A DNA stretch of 64,000 bases from Anodontia alba (taxonomy: Eukaryota > Mollusca > Bivalvia > Lucinida > Lucinidae): positions 77,082,335 to 77,146,334 of the forward strand of contig OZ024827.1 of NCBI GenBank assembly GCA_964016985.1. Direction: 5' to 3'. A program made the translations under genes and the position numbers. How positions within the stretch are numbered: position 1 is the stretch's first letter; each line of letters opens with the position of its first letter. The notes under the pieces are model-generated. The model had not been told where the DNA came from. It ran no database searches and worked only from the letters and a program-made list of their open reading frames with translations. This document shows, one piece after another, positions 1 to 11,334 of the stretch.

Positions 1-802
1 TTGCCTTAGTACACATGTTACCAACATGTGTATTCCAGTCCATCTCAAATCAGGTATGACTGTTACTCCTGGCCTAGGTATTTAATGGAATCCACATTTT
101 CGAGGACCTTTCCCTATGAAGTGTACGAAGCCAAAATTTTATATGTTCCCTTCCTAGTTATATTGCCTTTAACTGGGTGGAATCTCATACCCCATTTTCT
201 TTGCCAACATCCTAATCTATCTATAGACTTCTACCAGTAAGTTTCAAAGAATCTTCTGTATCTCTTAATATCATGATGGCAAACACAGTCTTCTGGAATA
301 AGTCTGATTTCTGAGTCAATGACCAACAATAGAACAAGAACAATTCCTTGTGGGACACGAGAAAAAACTGGAGCCCACTCCAAAGTTTCATCATTTACAA
401 CAGCTTGTTGTGTTCTATAAAAAGAAAGGAATCTATCCACCATAGTGTCTTTCCGCCATTGCCATAACCAAATAATTTGCTTTTAGTTCATGAGCGGGGG
501 TGGGGGGAGGGGAGGTGTGTGTAAAAAGCCTGCTCAAAGTCCAGAATAAATGTGTAAATCTGTCCTTTTTTGTCCAAGATTTTTACTGTATCATTTAAAA
601 CAGTGGACAGCTGAGTTTCACAGCTGTGCCATTTCCTAAATGCATGTTGCCTGTCTGACGAAAGTTGGTATTCATCCAAATGAGCCCTGATATCTGAGCA
701 TATTATATGTTCAAGCAACTTACATGGCCCATGTGTGTGGTGTAAAATTGGCCCATATGTGTGATGTAAAATTAACAAGTAGGTCCTAAACAACAACAAC
801 AA
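1..802 (-). pseudogene. Non-LTR retrotransposon (LINE) reverse-transcriptase remnant
   Basis: Read on the minus strand, from right to left: KLLEHIICSDIRAHLDEYQL, DRQHAFRKWHSCETQL and FILDFEQAF, then VPQG in APVFSRVPQGIVL, then a decayed version of the FADD box near DCVCHHD, then CWQRKWGMRFHPVKGN and VDSIKYLG. These are the ordered RT palm and thumb blocks of a CR1/Jockey-like LINE. Several stops and frame changes break it, and the window edge cuts it. The Asp pair of the catalytic box is not intact. It would lie in an intron if the candidate exon at 2 kb is real. Confidence 0.8.
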
Positions 803-1820
803 CTAAATCATATGAATGGTTAAAGTAGGTCCTAAATAACAACAACTAAATGAGCAACTGCAGAATCTGTATGCCACCTAAAACAGTTGTTTCGCTTTTC
901 CAAGCGTACACGTCGAAAGTGGGTCATCCCATCCGTTATCAGAAGATCAACCCCTCTTCATGAATAGTTTTGTGGTGTCTTCAGCGGATGATTAAGTTAT
1001 GGTACTTAAAAGCTTGAATCCTTCAAAAGTTTTTGCCCGGTTTCATGTATTTTCGTGTTACTAATGGTAAAATATTTCATCATAACCACTTACAGATACA
1101 AATGCTGAAAATAAACCTGAAGTCATCTAAATTATTATCTGAGCATTTATTTTATGTACAAATAATACATTTCTGTCGATTTGTTTTGTGAAAGCATTTG
1201 TGTAAACAAGCCAACCATATTCGGATATTTTGAACTAAAAGTCACGTGACTTCGTGTTAATTAAAATTTCAGTAGGAAATTATCATGTGATTGTCATGTA
1301 ATCTAACTGTAAAGTTTGGCCATTTTCTAAATAAAACATCGATGCCTTGGATTTGACATTTTCATTAAAAAAAAAAATAAGTTAGTCTTAGCTGTAAAAG
1401 TCGATTTAATGGATATGGAAATAAATGTCATTAAGGACTGTTATCACTGGTCAAGATTTTTTTTTTCTAAGCGTAAATCTCAACACATCAGTGTATTTCT
1501 GAAACCGAGCCTTGCCTACTAAAGCGTGACTGTATCTAAAACATCCAGCTGGTAGTGACACTACCATTTATTTTCATGGAGAAATCAGTTTAACGTGATA
1601 CTAAATTTAACGCGAAAATACATGGAGTATAGGACGAACTTCTTCCTTATTAATGGAACTAGCAAATGAACTAGATTAAGTATTTGCGGATTTGTTTCAG
1701 CAATCTCTTAATACCGGTGAATCCCCAAAGAATGTCTTCTTGCAAACATGTGTCCTCTCTTTTAGAAAGGTGATAGAGCTCTTGTTTGTAATTATCACTG
1801 TGACATGCATGCATGTCCCT
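803..1820. other. AT-rich stretch without recognised feature
   Basis: No open frame with coding character, no clear inverted repeat and no known repeat family was recognised. It holds short A/T runs (for example near 1367 and 1460). Confidence 0.5.
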
Positions 1821-2003
1821 TCAGGTATGCAAATGAGAATAAATACTCTTCGATGAACAATGGTTGTTTGATTCTTGACCGAATTTGACGTACAATGTAT
1901 CCTCTACTAATTGAAAAAGCTGATCCCCTGTTAAATCCAGCAGTGGATCGTCACTAGCATCATTACTGGTGTCGTGAGTATCAACGCTCTGCGTTTCCGA
2001 CAT
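1821..2003 (-). CDS. Candidate first coding exon of an unknown gene (61 codons if unspliced)
   Basis: An ATG in good Kozak context (aag-ATG-tcg at 2001-2003) opens MSETQSVDTHDTSNDASDDP then LLDLTGDQLFQLVEDTLY. The composition (acidic, Ser/Thr-rich lead, then an amphipathic LTGDQLFQLVEDTLY helix) is unlike the repeat translations nearby. The upstream 130 bases are locally CpG-containing with a 'ccacgtg' box, promoter-like. A possible donor 'gtacgt' lies at 1888-1893, and the frame otherwise stops at 1821. The family is not recognised and downstream exons would be off the left edge. It may be chance. Confidence 0.3.
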   Translation of the reverse strand: MSETQSVDTHDTSNDASDDPLLDLTGDQLFQLVEDTLYVKFGQESNNHCSSKSIYSHLHT

Positions 2004-2460
2004 CTTGGTTGTTTTGTTGCTATTGACAACATCCGGGAACTTCCATTCTGAAATAAGCGCAATGGAACGCATTGCAACGAAATGTACCAAATGCGCGTTG
2101 CTTAGACGAAATACCGAAACGACCACGTGAAGAAAATACGATCTGGTGATGGTGGGGGAGGGTTTTGAGTATATATTTTTTTTCTTTTTTATTTCTTTAG
2201 AAATAAGGAAGTAAAACAGATATATAAATGTGTGTTGATACATGGCAGACTTCGGTGATCCAAGTCATTAACTGATAATATAACTGACATCAATTGGTAG
2301 GTCTGCTGCCCTCTGCATGGCGTCCCTGGATAATAAGGTAGTTACTTGCCGCTTCTTTAAGACGAGGATTTAATCATTTAATTAACTTAATCAGGAATGT
2401 AAAATTTGATATTGATCATTGTAGAGATGAAAACAATTAACAATTTTGTCATTTGCAACA

Positions 2461-2812
2461 AAATCAGAATCAGAATATTTTACTGGTGACACATCAACAG
2501 ACATTCATTCACTAGGGCCAACGATTGCAAAGACTAGTCTCTATATCTCACAAGTGATGCGAATCTAGCGACAGGGTCCTCAGAACTTTCAGCAGAGGAG
2601 ATTACAGCTGCAGGGAGTGCATTCCAATCCCTAATGGTGTCTGGAAAGAAACTGTACTTGTAAATGTCAGTTCTAGCATATGGCACTTGAAATGCCACTG
2701 GATGCTGATTCCTACTGCACCTATTTGGGGGTTGAAGGTCATCACAAGGTAAACTCGCGCTACCTTTCAGACCTTTGAATAGCAATATGAGTTTACTACC
2801 TACTCTAGTTTA
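2461..2812 (-). pseudogene. LINE 3' end: RT C-terminal tail and tandem 3' terminus
   Basis: The minus-strand frame 2534-2785 reads LFKGLKGSASLPCDDLQPPN, then YARTDIYKYSFFPDTIRDWN and ALPAAVISSAESSED. SFFPDTIRDWNALP is the well-known C-terminal motif of mollusc/cnidarian CR1-L2-like LINE ORF2. It is followed by a 3' tail of short direct repeats ('attctgattctgattt' near 2461-2478), as expected for such LINEs. It is strongly 5'-truncated. No TSD was resolved. Confidence 0.82.
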
Positions 2813-2879
2813 ATAAATGATTTTGAGATTATTTGAAAGACATTACTGACCTTTTGGTATTTTTTCTGAACCGTGCCAG

Positions 2880-2930
2880 AGGCAGGGTGTGTGTGTGTGT
2901 GTGTGAAGGTAGGGGGAGGGGGCGGGTATA
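2880..2930. repeat. GT microsatellite and G-rich tract
   Basis: A (GT)n run of about 9 units is followed by a G-rich stretch. Confidence 0.7.
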
Positions 2931-3264
2931 AAAATCTCTAATTAAAACAATACCCAATTAGTCCCTTTCTTTTAAGTTTTAGCTTGTTCTTTATAAAAAA
3001 AAATCCATTAGTCTTTAAAATTTCAAGCATGAACTTTTACCAAAATAATAATATCATGTCATAAACACATATTTCATTCATTTTTTTACTTATGCTTACT
3101 CTTGATATCTTTATTTTTCATTAAACATTTTTCTTTTGCTATTTTGTACTTTTGGTTCTTTATTTCCAAGCCTTTTTTTTTAACTTAATATCCAGGTCAG
3201 TGCGTGCATCGACACAGACACATCAGGACCTTCACATTTTACCAGAATCTAACCCTAAAAGTAC

Positions 3265-3440
3265 CATTTAAAACTGCAGCAGACGACATTCTATTATTTT
3301 TTCAATTTATTTTTCTGATGTAAATAAGGCTTGACATTTCAAGTGGAAGATCCCCTTAGATGATTCACATGAAATGTAAAGCTTTCTTAATGCAGAATAA
3401 TGCGAAAGGAAACGTTTTAGAATTTCGTCTGCAATAATTT
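3265..3440. repeat. P4 hairpin element, degenerate
   Basis: 'gcagcagacgacattct' opens it. The arms 'aaggcttgacatttcaagtg' and 'cacatgaaatgtaaagctt' face each other, and it closes with 'cgtctgcaat'. The arms have many mismatches, so it is an old copy. Confidence 0.55.
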
Positions 3441-3639
3441 CGAAAAGTGTTCTTTAGGCTTAACAGTATCAAATGGTTCTGCAGATGAAATGCAAGTGAC
3501 CTGATCAGACTGTGCAGATGCCTAGGTTGATGTGTACCTTAACTGTATGCATGTAAGTACCCTTTTTGCTCCGATGTGATTCATCCTCCTTTGGAACTCT
3601 ATTTTGGGAGTCAAAGCTCTAGGTTATATGGGGTAAAAG

Positions 3640-3760
3640 GTAACTATTTATCTTATTTCTCCACGAAAACATATGTTGTGGTACTCATCGGAAGCGCCTG
3701 TGCAGATACGCTTCTAATGAGTACCAACCACGTATGTCTTTATTGAATGATACGCAGACT
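3640..3760. repeat. P2a hairpin element, degenerate
   Basis: Arm 'acatatgttgtggtactc' faces 'gagtaccaaccacgtatgt', with the apex pair 'gaagcgcctg' / 'acgcttct'. Indels in the right arm mark age. Confidence 0.6.
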
Positions 3761-4235
3761 ACCAATGCGTTTTAGCTGAAAACAGTGTCTTATCTTGCGA
3801 TATGGGAGTGACATACATAATAAAGCAACTTTCTTGGCTCTTTTCACATATTTTATAGCACTTTCATAGTAGCGAATAAAATATCAGCAGACAATGTTTT
3901 AAAACTTGTTTCTTACACCTATGTCGTTAAAAGTATATAAATGCTCGCAAATATTGTAGCGGGCCACAGAAGATACACTGTTATGTCGTGTGGAAATAAC
4001 GAGGACCAGGAGCAACATCGTTTAATTACTTAGGTTCTCTTACCCATTTCATCTGCTAAAATGTATAAGCTGATGTTATACATTGGATGCTTCTCTCTCT
4101 GATTGTATTAAACTTCTCTTAGTACCGTAAAAGATGCATCTAACTATTATACGTATGTGCTAAATAAGTTTACTTCTAAATTATTTGAAAGGAGATGCTT
4201 AGCTGGCATGAAACACAATGTAACTATTATACGTA

Positions 4236-4264
4236 CGAGGGATGTTCGAAATGAATTGCTTATT
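4236..4264. repeat. Mariner left terminal inverted repeat
   Basis: 29 bp, identical to the reverse complement of 5545-5573 and next to the TA at 4234-4235. Confidence 0.95.
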
Positions 4265-4305
4265 TCTATCTGGAGACTTCAAATTTCAAGTTAGCCCAAA
4301 AGTAC

Positions 4306-5380
4306 TCATTTCATGCCCTCGAAGTACTCCCCGTGGCTAGAAATGCAAAGTTTCAGCCGATGTATCCACTTCTTGAAGGCGTCACGGTACGCTGATTTGG
4401 CCACAGTAATAAGGTTCTGATGAATGGCAAATCCAAGTGCCTGTCGAGACTGGTATTTCCGCCCAGCAAGGAATGCTTTCAATTTCGGAAACAAAAAGAA
4501 ATCACATGGGGCAAGGTCTGGGGAATACGGGGGGTGAGGCAAAATAGTTACTTTTTCTTTCTTCAAAAACGCCGTAACTATTGCGGAGGTATGAGCTGGG
4601 GCATTGTCATGTAGAAGACGGACATGTTTAAAACCAATGGCAGGGCGTCGTTTCTGATAATACTTTTTCAGTTTCTTCAGTACTACGTCTTTGTAGTACT
4701 TTCCGGTGATGCTTTTGCCCTTTTTCACTGGCACTTTTATTGCGACTCCTTCACCAGAGAAGAAGATTGCATACAAAACCTTCTTTGTACTCAAAGAACG
4801 TTTGGCAATTATTGGGCGTTTGCTGTGTTTAGTGGCCCAGATCTTATTGCTAACCTTTCTGACGGGCTCAAAATAATGGACCCAGGTTTCATCACCTGTG
4901 ACGACATTGGCAAACTGCTTTTTGTCATATTTTGGAAACATTTGAAGCAGCTTTTTGGCCACTTTAACCCGTTGCCTCTTTTGCTCGTCAGTCAACAGAT
5001 GTGGCACCCATCTAGCAGAAATCTTTCTGACTTTCAAATGCTTCTTCAAAATAAGGTGAACCGTTGAAAGTGATATGCCTACCTTTCGTGCAATATCACG
5101 AACTGTAAATCTGGCATCTCCTTCAATGATTTCCTTTATTTTGGAAACGATTTCTTTACGAGATGCAGATTTTGGCCTACCTGATTTCGGTGCATTTTTG
5201 ATGGACTCTACACCAGACTCGTTTCTTTTTCCACCGCCGAACTGTGTTATAAGCCACACAAGAAGGTCCAAAAGCAGTAGAAATTTCAGTCATCAGCTTC
5301 TTCAAAGAACAACCAAGTTTTGAGCGAGCTTTGATGTAAGCCCGTATTTCATCTTTTTTGTCGACGCTTCTACCAACCAT
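4306..5380 (-). pseudogene. Mariner transposase (DD34D), one frameshift
   Basis: The start is Met 5378-5380 (MVGRSVDKKDEIRAYIKARS), giving the first helix-turn-helix up to NTVRRWKKK. Near 5230, in an A-rich run, the frame shifts by one base, and the remainder runs open to 4306: GRPKS linker, second HTH (RDIARKVGISLSTVHLILKK), WVPHLLT, first catalytic Asp in VTGDETWVHYFEP, second in HDNAPAHT, third in YSPDLAPCDFF. There are 34 residues between the last two Asp, so DD34D. The total of about 357 codons is normal for mariner. Apart from the shift, no stop breaks the catalytic domain. The frameshift could be a sequencing error in a homopolymer, and long-read coverage would tell. Confidence 0.93.
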
Positions 5381-5544
5381 TTTTACTGCAGTGGTCAATG
5401 ACTGCGTGTATTCAAATGGCAAATTTTATGTCTTGCACTTAGTCTAACATGTACATTTATACACCATTGTGTAGATATTGAATAACCCTATACAGGTATG
5501 TATTGGTTTTTATCGTGCCCCACGTGGATATCGAGCTAGAGGAC

Positions 5545-5573
5545 AATAAGCAATTCATTTCGAACATCCCTCG
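5545..5573. repeat. Mariner right terminal inverted repeat
   Basis: 29 bp, the exact inverted partner of 4236-4264 and followed by the duplicated TA at 5574-5575. It lies on the 5' side of the transposase. Confidence 0.95.
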
Positions 5574-5653
5574 TATGTGCTAAATAAGTTTACTTCTAAA
5601 TTATTTGAAAGGAGATGCTTAGCTGGCATGAAACACAATGTAATGTTCAGGTG

Positions 5654-6340
5654 TTTGTCGGACACATGACTTCAATGACCTTACTTTCATTCCGTTACAG
5701 GTTTGTTTACTCTTACAAATGACAGGAGGTTTGTCTCGAAAAATACTTGCGACGATGGAATTATGCACAATGTATATGTTTACATTTCAGCAGTCACTTA
5801 CACACGGGCGCTCGCCAGATGGCACATATATAAACATGCGAATCAAAATTTCTAACACCCGAGTAGAAATGAAACATTTTTATAATTGAGCGAATCTGCC
5901 ATGATCTTCCGAAAAGACAGCACTCTAAAATTCTAACCATACAAGTATCATACTTTTGTTGGTGTGGAGTACGTAGGAAGCAAACCGTACAGAGCGTTTT
6001 ATCGCATACATGAAATACCCAAGGTAGGAGAGTGAAAAGCAATTCTAATGAACGCCTTCTGTCTTAATGACTAACTTAGAGCCTTGTCGTGAGAAAATGG
6101 TTCTTTTTGTATGTCCGGACAACGAAGGCCCAGATCAGCCTGTGCATCGCTGCAGCATATCAACGATGTCTTATCAGGTTGTTGCTGTCTGTTCATGTAT
6201 TCTACTATATCTAATACTTATGTAGTGAAAATATTAAAAAAAAAATAGCATACTAGCAAAATGACAGCAGATAAATAGAATAAAAACGTGAATAATAATA
6301 AAAAAATAAATAAAGACAGAAATAAACAACACGATGATTC
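5654..6340. other. No gene recognised; short P8-like hairpin arm
   Basis: Around 6118-6170 a 'gaaggcccagatcagcctg' arm recalls the P8 family. The rest is AT-rich with A/T runs (6236-6320) and has no supported feature. Confidence 0.45.
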
Positions 6341-6344
6341 CTAT

Positions 6345-6460
6345 ATGTTCCGTAACCAGGACTGGAACTCACGCCGAGAAGGTCTGACCAATGCGTCGAG
6401 TTTGATTCACTGCTCTATCAAGTGAGCGTCCATAACCCCTCAGCTATCTTGGCCCACTAA
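6345..6460 (-). repeat. tRNA-related SINE head, degenerate
   Basis: Read on the minus strand, 'gatagctgaggggttatgg' resembles an RNA polymerase III A box and 'gagttccagtcctgg' a B box, about 80 bp apart. That is a tRNA-like layout, but the acceptor arms do not pair, so this is not called a tRNA gene. Confidence 0.4.
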
Positions 6461-8130
6461 TCATTGACATTATAATTTGTTTAAATAGTTACATGAATTT
6501 TGTAAAGGGAGCTGATCTGCTGGTTTATACTGAAATGAGACCATCAGGCACAATAATAAGCTCCTGTAGCTGAATTTCATTTATTATTTTATATATTTTC
6601 TCTCATGAGTAGTCATCTTTTTAAGCGAAACAAAGCTGTTAATAACTGGGCGCTTATAGAGCTTCAGAGGCACCATTTGAATTTAATATTTTATGTATAC
6701 TTATAGTGGTCAGACTCGAACATTATATTTCCCTGCAGCCGAACTCCAAAGATAGAAGCCAAGGAAAGGGTGAATAACTTGGGACTACCATGTGGTGCAC
6801 CTTAATTATGGACTCGCTCCGCTGGACCATGGTAGATCCGACAAGAACTGGAACAACAACAACATTACATTTCCTACGTGTCATTTTCATAAGCTCTGTC
6901 CAGAGTAGTCTAGACGGTCATTGAATGGGATATGCAATCTCGTTCATAAATCGAGGGAGGATTCGCCAAGTTAGATCACCCATCCCACCACGTTTTTTAT
7001 ATCAGAGCTTGAGAGGTACCATAGACGAAAATAAGCCCACGGCGCGGGAAAAAATAAACAAAACAGCACTCATCCCCATCTGCCACTTTCATTTTCAGCG
7101 TTAAAGGTTAAAATAGGGCATAAAACAGAATAAACAAAAATAATCACAGAAACTTTCACAACATATAGGGGCAAACAATACCTAATTATATAATTTGATT
7201 ATATCTGAAAGCTTTGGTCGCTTCCATCAGTCGTAAGTTTCAGTAAAAATCTCTTTCAACTGTAATTTTATACAACTGATTTTTCGGAATAATTTAAAAA
7301 GAAGTTGCACTTGCTACAAAATGCTAACCTACAACATGGACATTCTGTCACATACTGCATGCATGATTGTTAACCCAATTATGGTTGGTAACTTTGCTTC
7401 CCTCGTTTACTGCACGACAGTGGGTCGGTCATCAGACTAAATGACGGCCCCTCCTTCTTAATCTGTTTCAGATGGTTGGCACCTGAATATCAATGTCTGT
7501 TGTGTTTTTATGTTCTGGCTACAGATCGCCATTGAGCCCTTTGCTTAGTTTCATCGGCATTTTGGTTATGTGCTTCAGTGATGTTTCACAGATGGGGTGA
7601 GGACCCCCCATGACATACCTAAAATTGAAATTTGACTCTTCCAATATAGCTGTGAGAGGAGTCTTTTCAGTATATAATGGTTTAATATTTCATTGTTCAT
7701 TGTATTGTCTATAAAAACGATTTGTCATCTTTGACAATGTCAAATTTGCTTCCCTATACCGTAATTTCATATGGGGAGAATGTTGGAGAATTGTTTTCTC
7801 AATATGTATTGACTAAAGAAAAGAATTTTGCAACATGTGAAGTCTTCAGTTGTGATCAGATACTTTATTCCATTGGGTCATCTGCCCCTGCCCTTGGACT
7901 ATATACATGAATGAAATCATGAATAACCTTCTAAAAATATGTGAAGACATGTCAGGAAATGCCACAATCACGAAGCACAACTTTCCAGAGGCACCAAAAG
8001 GGGATGAGAACAAACAACACCAAAACAAACGTCACATATAAAACCACCGACGCACAAAGAACTGCAACAGAACCGCCTTGGATCGGTCGGTTGGAACACT
8101 ACTGAGGAGTGTGTGTGTGGGCGGGGGGTG
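6461..8130. other. No gene recognised; one P1d flank fragment
   Basis: At 7610-7685 the stretch 'gacatacctaaaattgaaa...ttccaatata' matches the outer part of P1d elements (compare 35945-35985). Nothing else could be assigned. Confidence 0.4.
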
Positions 8131-8295
8131 GGGGTTATGTGACTTAGATATTCGTAGAGAAAAATTGCTTAACTATTTGCAAACAGCGGATACTCTGATC
8201 AGAGGCAGCATTCTGCGACATCTGATCTGGGTCTGCACTTTTTGCCAATTATTATTTGGGGGTCTGTCTCAAGACTACTGTAAAATGGGTTAAAA
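8130..8295. repeat. P1d hairpin element, partial
   Basis: 'gatattcgtagagaaaaatt' then 'gcaaacagcggatactctga' faces 'catctgatctgggtctgcac'. The apex is 'cagcattctgcg'. Confidence 0.6.
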
Positions 8296-8488
8296 TTTGC
8301 AGAAATGAAACATGAAAACATTTTTCATAGCTTGAGAGAACAATTCCACATTATGCAACTGTGTAGAGAATCCCTGGCCTTAATGAACGAATTTACAGGT
8401 TGTGTAATTATGCAACAAGGGGGACTACCCCTTCCAGCATACCCTGTATCTTGGTACCATTTTTTTTTTATCTAAATTCCACTTCACT

Positions 8489-8735
8489 ACTGTGATTTGG
8501 AAATTTACGGCCCAGTCAACACTTTTCAGGTCATTTTGAGCCACTCACACTTTTCTTGGGCAGGCTTAAGACTTCTTGACTAGTTAACCAGTACTTTTGT
8601 GCACATACTTTTGCCAGCTACTGACAAATGGCCTTCTTGAATCAGCGAGTGGGGGTGGCGGGTGGGGGAGGGGGGAATGACCGTAAAAATTATTTCATGA
8701 TCTATCACCATGAAACATCACGACGAAAACATGCC
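8489..8735 (-). mobile_element. tRNA-headed SINE, old copy
   Basis: It retains the SINE 3' part ('tttacggcccagtcaac'), the centre ('ccttcttgaatcagcg') and 'ttatttcatgatc', with many changes and a G-rich insertion near 8650. The tRNA head is missing. Confidence 0.65.
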
Positions 8736-9013
8736 TATATAATTTTGATCCCCCTTAAACCCCACTTTTATACAGTAAAAGTGGGGTTTACAGGGGTATA
8801 CATTAATTTTCTTATTTCTGCCCAAAACATAGATTGTGGTACATGTAGATTGTGGGTACTCGTCAGAACCGCCTCGTCGAGGCGGTTCTGTCGAGTACCC
8901 ACAATCTATGTTTTGAGCAGAAATATGAAAAATATCAGAAGCTTTTATCTGAAAATTTTCAATTTTTGAGGTGAAATTGTCTATATATTTGAATAGGCGT
9001 GTTTTCGTAATGG
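8728..9013. mobile_element. P2c hairpin MITE
   Basis: The ends 'atcacgacgaaaacatgcct' and 'aggcgtgttttcgtaatg' are inverted. Inside are two hairpins: 'aaaccccacttttata'/'gtaaaagtggggttt', and a larger one with arm 'agattgtgggtactcgtcag' and apex 'ccgcctcgtcgaggcgg'. Confidence 0.8.
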
Positions 9014-9344
9014 TTACTTGCCCACTTCACAACCTGTTCATCTGTCCAATAAACAGTACAGGCGTTGTGCCAGACACTGGTCAAATATCTCCTTTAGTGG
9101 GCAGTACAATCTAAGTCTTGCTGACTGCTCAAATACTTAAGATAGTGACACTGGTTTCAAAGAAAAACACTTTAGAAATAACTTTTACAAGTCACTTTAT
9201 TAATGTATAAAAATGTTTCAGCCATTATATTTTACAAGATGGTATGTAATTGTAATAGCATAAAAATACTAAACATGGAAATACAGACTGATTAAAAAAA
9301 AACACAAAGAAAACAGACAAAAACAAAATCATCTGACAGTTAAC

Positions 9345-9885
9345 CCTTTCAGTGCCAAGCAAAGCTGTAGCAGAAGACATTTTGATTTTTTTTTTTTTTT
9401 TTTTTTTTTTCAGATAAAATAAGGCTTGACATTTCAAGTTTGGCAGTCAATGCAGCAATTCACATGAAATGTCAAGCCTTACTTCCTCTTAAAATAGGAA
9501 AAAGGCTCAACACATCACAAAAACACGCCTATATAATTTGGACCCCCCCTTAAAACCCACTTTTATATAGTAAAACTGGAGTTTATTGGGGTATACATTA
9601 TTTTTCTTATTTCTGCTTAAGAACACAGATTGCGGGTATTTGTCAGAAACGCCTTGGCAAGGCGGTTCTAACAAGTACCTACAATCTATGTTTTGAGCAG
9701 AAATATGAAAAATATCAGAATTTTTTATCTGAAAATTTTCAGTTTTTGGAGGTGAAACTTCCTATATATTTGAATAGGTATGTTTTCGTAATGATTTAAT
9801 GTGAATTATCTGCTAGGCAGACAATTCATATGAATGAAAAATTAAAATAATCAAAATGTGTTCTCCGCAGTTGTTACTAGCACTG
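9345..9885. repeat. P4 hairpin element interrupted by a P2c element
   Basis: The left P4 part (9345-9510) contains 'aaggcttgacatttcaagtt' facing 'catgaaatgtcaagcctt' and a T run of 22 bp near 9388. P4-like sequence ('cagacaattcatatgaa...ctccgcagttgtt') resumes after 9795. The P2c element lies between them. Confidence 0.65.
9513..9795. mobile_element. P2c hairpin MITE
   Basis: The ends are 'atcacaaaaacacgccta' and 'ataggtatgttttcgtaatg'. The main hairpin apex 'cgccttggcaaggcg' lies between arms related to 'agattgcgggtattcgtcag'. Confidence 0.78.
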
Positions 9886-9989
9886 TAAGGCTTAAGCTAG
9901 AACAAGCAAACCAGTATCATACAAAAAAAGAACTTTATGAATATCTGAAGAAATATATTCAAGTCTCCAGACAAGGAGATAAAAGTGGT

Positions 9990-10205
9990 GGAAATTTTAA
10001 CCCTTTAGCCCCGCAGACCAAAACAGGCACCTTTGCAAACAGTGTAGATCCAGATGAGATGGCTCATAATGAGCCATCTCATCTGGATCCAAACTGTTTG
10101 CTATTCTGGTATTGTTTGTTGACTGATACCCTGTTTGCAATAATGAACATGCCCAAATTCCCAGATGGAAGAGTCCACTTCAGAAACGGGCGACAGGGTT
10201 AAAAA
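9990..10205. repeat. P1e hairpin element
   Basis: 'aaccctttagccccgcag' opens it. 'gcaaacagtgtagatccaga' leads to an inner stem 'gagatggctcat'/'atgagccatctc', then 'tctggatccaaactgtttgc'. The inner stem differs from P1a but still pairs. Confidence 0.75.
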
Positions 10206-10394
10206 ACTTTGTACTGCTCAAAAGTACCTTGCAGGTACTCAGTATAACTGGCTCACTAAGGCCACAAGTACCCACAAGGAATGTTTCTTGCAAAAATAAC
10301 AATAATTATCACATTAAAAGGAACACCACACTCATCCCCTTCTCTGCAGCTGTGATTATATAACTCATAGGAAGGTACATGTAAGTTCATCACA

Positions 10395-10830
10395 ACCTCT
10401 TTATAAAACTATTGCTGGGATCAAAAGTTTTAGTTAAACAACCCTGTTATATCCAAACAAAAATATATGGCATATACAGAAAAAATGATCATAAATGGTC
10501 ATTTTTTTATATACAATGCATATTTTGTTTGGAAAAAAAATATAGATTATACAGAAGAATGACCTTTCTGTATAATCTATACATTTTTGTTTCGATGCAA
10601 TATTTTCGGTTATTTTGCATTCAAACAAAAATGAATAGGTTAAATGGAAAAATGGTCATTTTTTTGTATAATCCATACATTTTTTTTGTTTGGATGCAAT
10701 ATTTTGAGGTCAGCCTTTTCACAGTGTTATATCCAAGAACTGTGCAAAAATGAACTATGTTTTCTTATGTAATTGGGAGCAATGGCTTCATGACTTTCTA
10801 TCCAAAATAGTCTTCTTATGAATAGCATTA
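10395..10830. repeat. R2 repeat with internal duplications
   Basis: The ends 'cctctttataaaactattg' and 'cattataaagaggctt' are inverted. Between them, 'ttatacagaa..atgacc' and 'ttttttgtataatccatac' segments recur in both orientations. Related copies lie at 14140 and 16940. Confidence 0.65.
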
Positions 10831-10887
10831 TAAAGAGGCTTGAGAATATATGCAGTGGACACCACAACTTTCTTATTTTTATGTGTC

Positions 10888-11072
10888 ATAGCTCCAGCTG
10901 AGGCATTTTTTTTTCAATATTTTTTCTTATTTCTGTACAAAAACATACATTATGGTTGCTCATAAGAAATGCATCAGTGAGGCACTTCTTATGAGTACCC
11001 ATAACATGTTTTAGTGCAGAAATAAGAAAAGAATTTATCTGGATAACTCCTGTTATCTGGAGCTACATGTGA
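10888..11072. mobile_element. P2a hairpin MITE
   Basis: 'catagctccagctgaggc' and 'ttatctggagctacatg' form the ends. Hairpin arms 'acatacattatggttgctca' and 'gagtacccataacatgt' flank the apex 'catcagtgaggcactt'. Confidence 0.75.
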
Positions 11073-11075
11073 TTA

Positions 11076-11210
11076 ATCTTTACCACTCCTTGGGCAAATT
11101 CAGCAGACGACAAACTGATATTCACACCCCCCCCCCCCCCACCCCCACCAAAAAAAAAAAAAAAAAAAAAAAACAGGGTCTGCAGCATCTGATCTAGGTC
11201 TATACTGTTG
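11076..11210. repeat. P3 fragment with C and A homopolymers, then a P1 half-arm
   Basis: 'accactccttgggcaaattc' starts a P3 left end that breaks at a run of 13 C and about 24 A. A lone P1-type arm 'catctgatctaggtctatac' follows. Confidence 0.55.
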
Positions 11211-11334
11211 GTAAATATCGTATCTTTTTTTTTTGCTTGTTTGTTTTTTTGTTTGTGTTACTATAAATGTTTAATAGCAACAAAATAAAATCAATAAAAA
11301 TAAATAAATACAAATAATAATAGTAATAATAATA

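Larger units (their letters stand above)
4236..5573 (-). mobile_element. Mariner DNA transposon, nearly intact
   Basis: The element is 1338 bp, flanked by TA duplications (4234-4235 and 5574-5575). The terminal inverted repeats at 4236-4264 and 5545-5573 are 29/29 identical and begin 'cgagggatgttcgaaatgaa'. The length, TA target and single transposase gene fit the mariner group of Tc1/mariner (cut-and-paste). Perfect terminal repeats imply recent insertion. Confidence 0.95.
4141..5640. repeat. 80-bp perfect tandem duplication, second copy split by mariner
   Basis: Unit 1 is 4141-4220. Unit 2 is 4221-4235 joined to 5576-5640. The two 80-bp units are identical base for base once the mariner and its duplicated TA are removed. 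Confidence 0.93.

Noticed and set aside
4420..5067. Plus-strand frames of 64 and 147 codons
   Set aside because: Antisense shadows of the mariner transposase.
6700..6860. Possible second tRNA-like head near 'gactcgaacattatatttcc'
   Set aside because: Only one weak box and no partner box at the right spacing.
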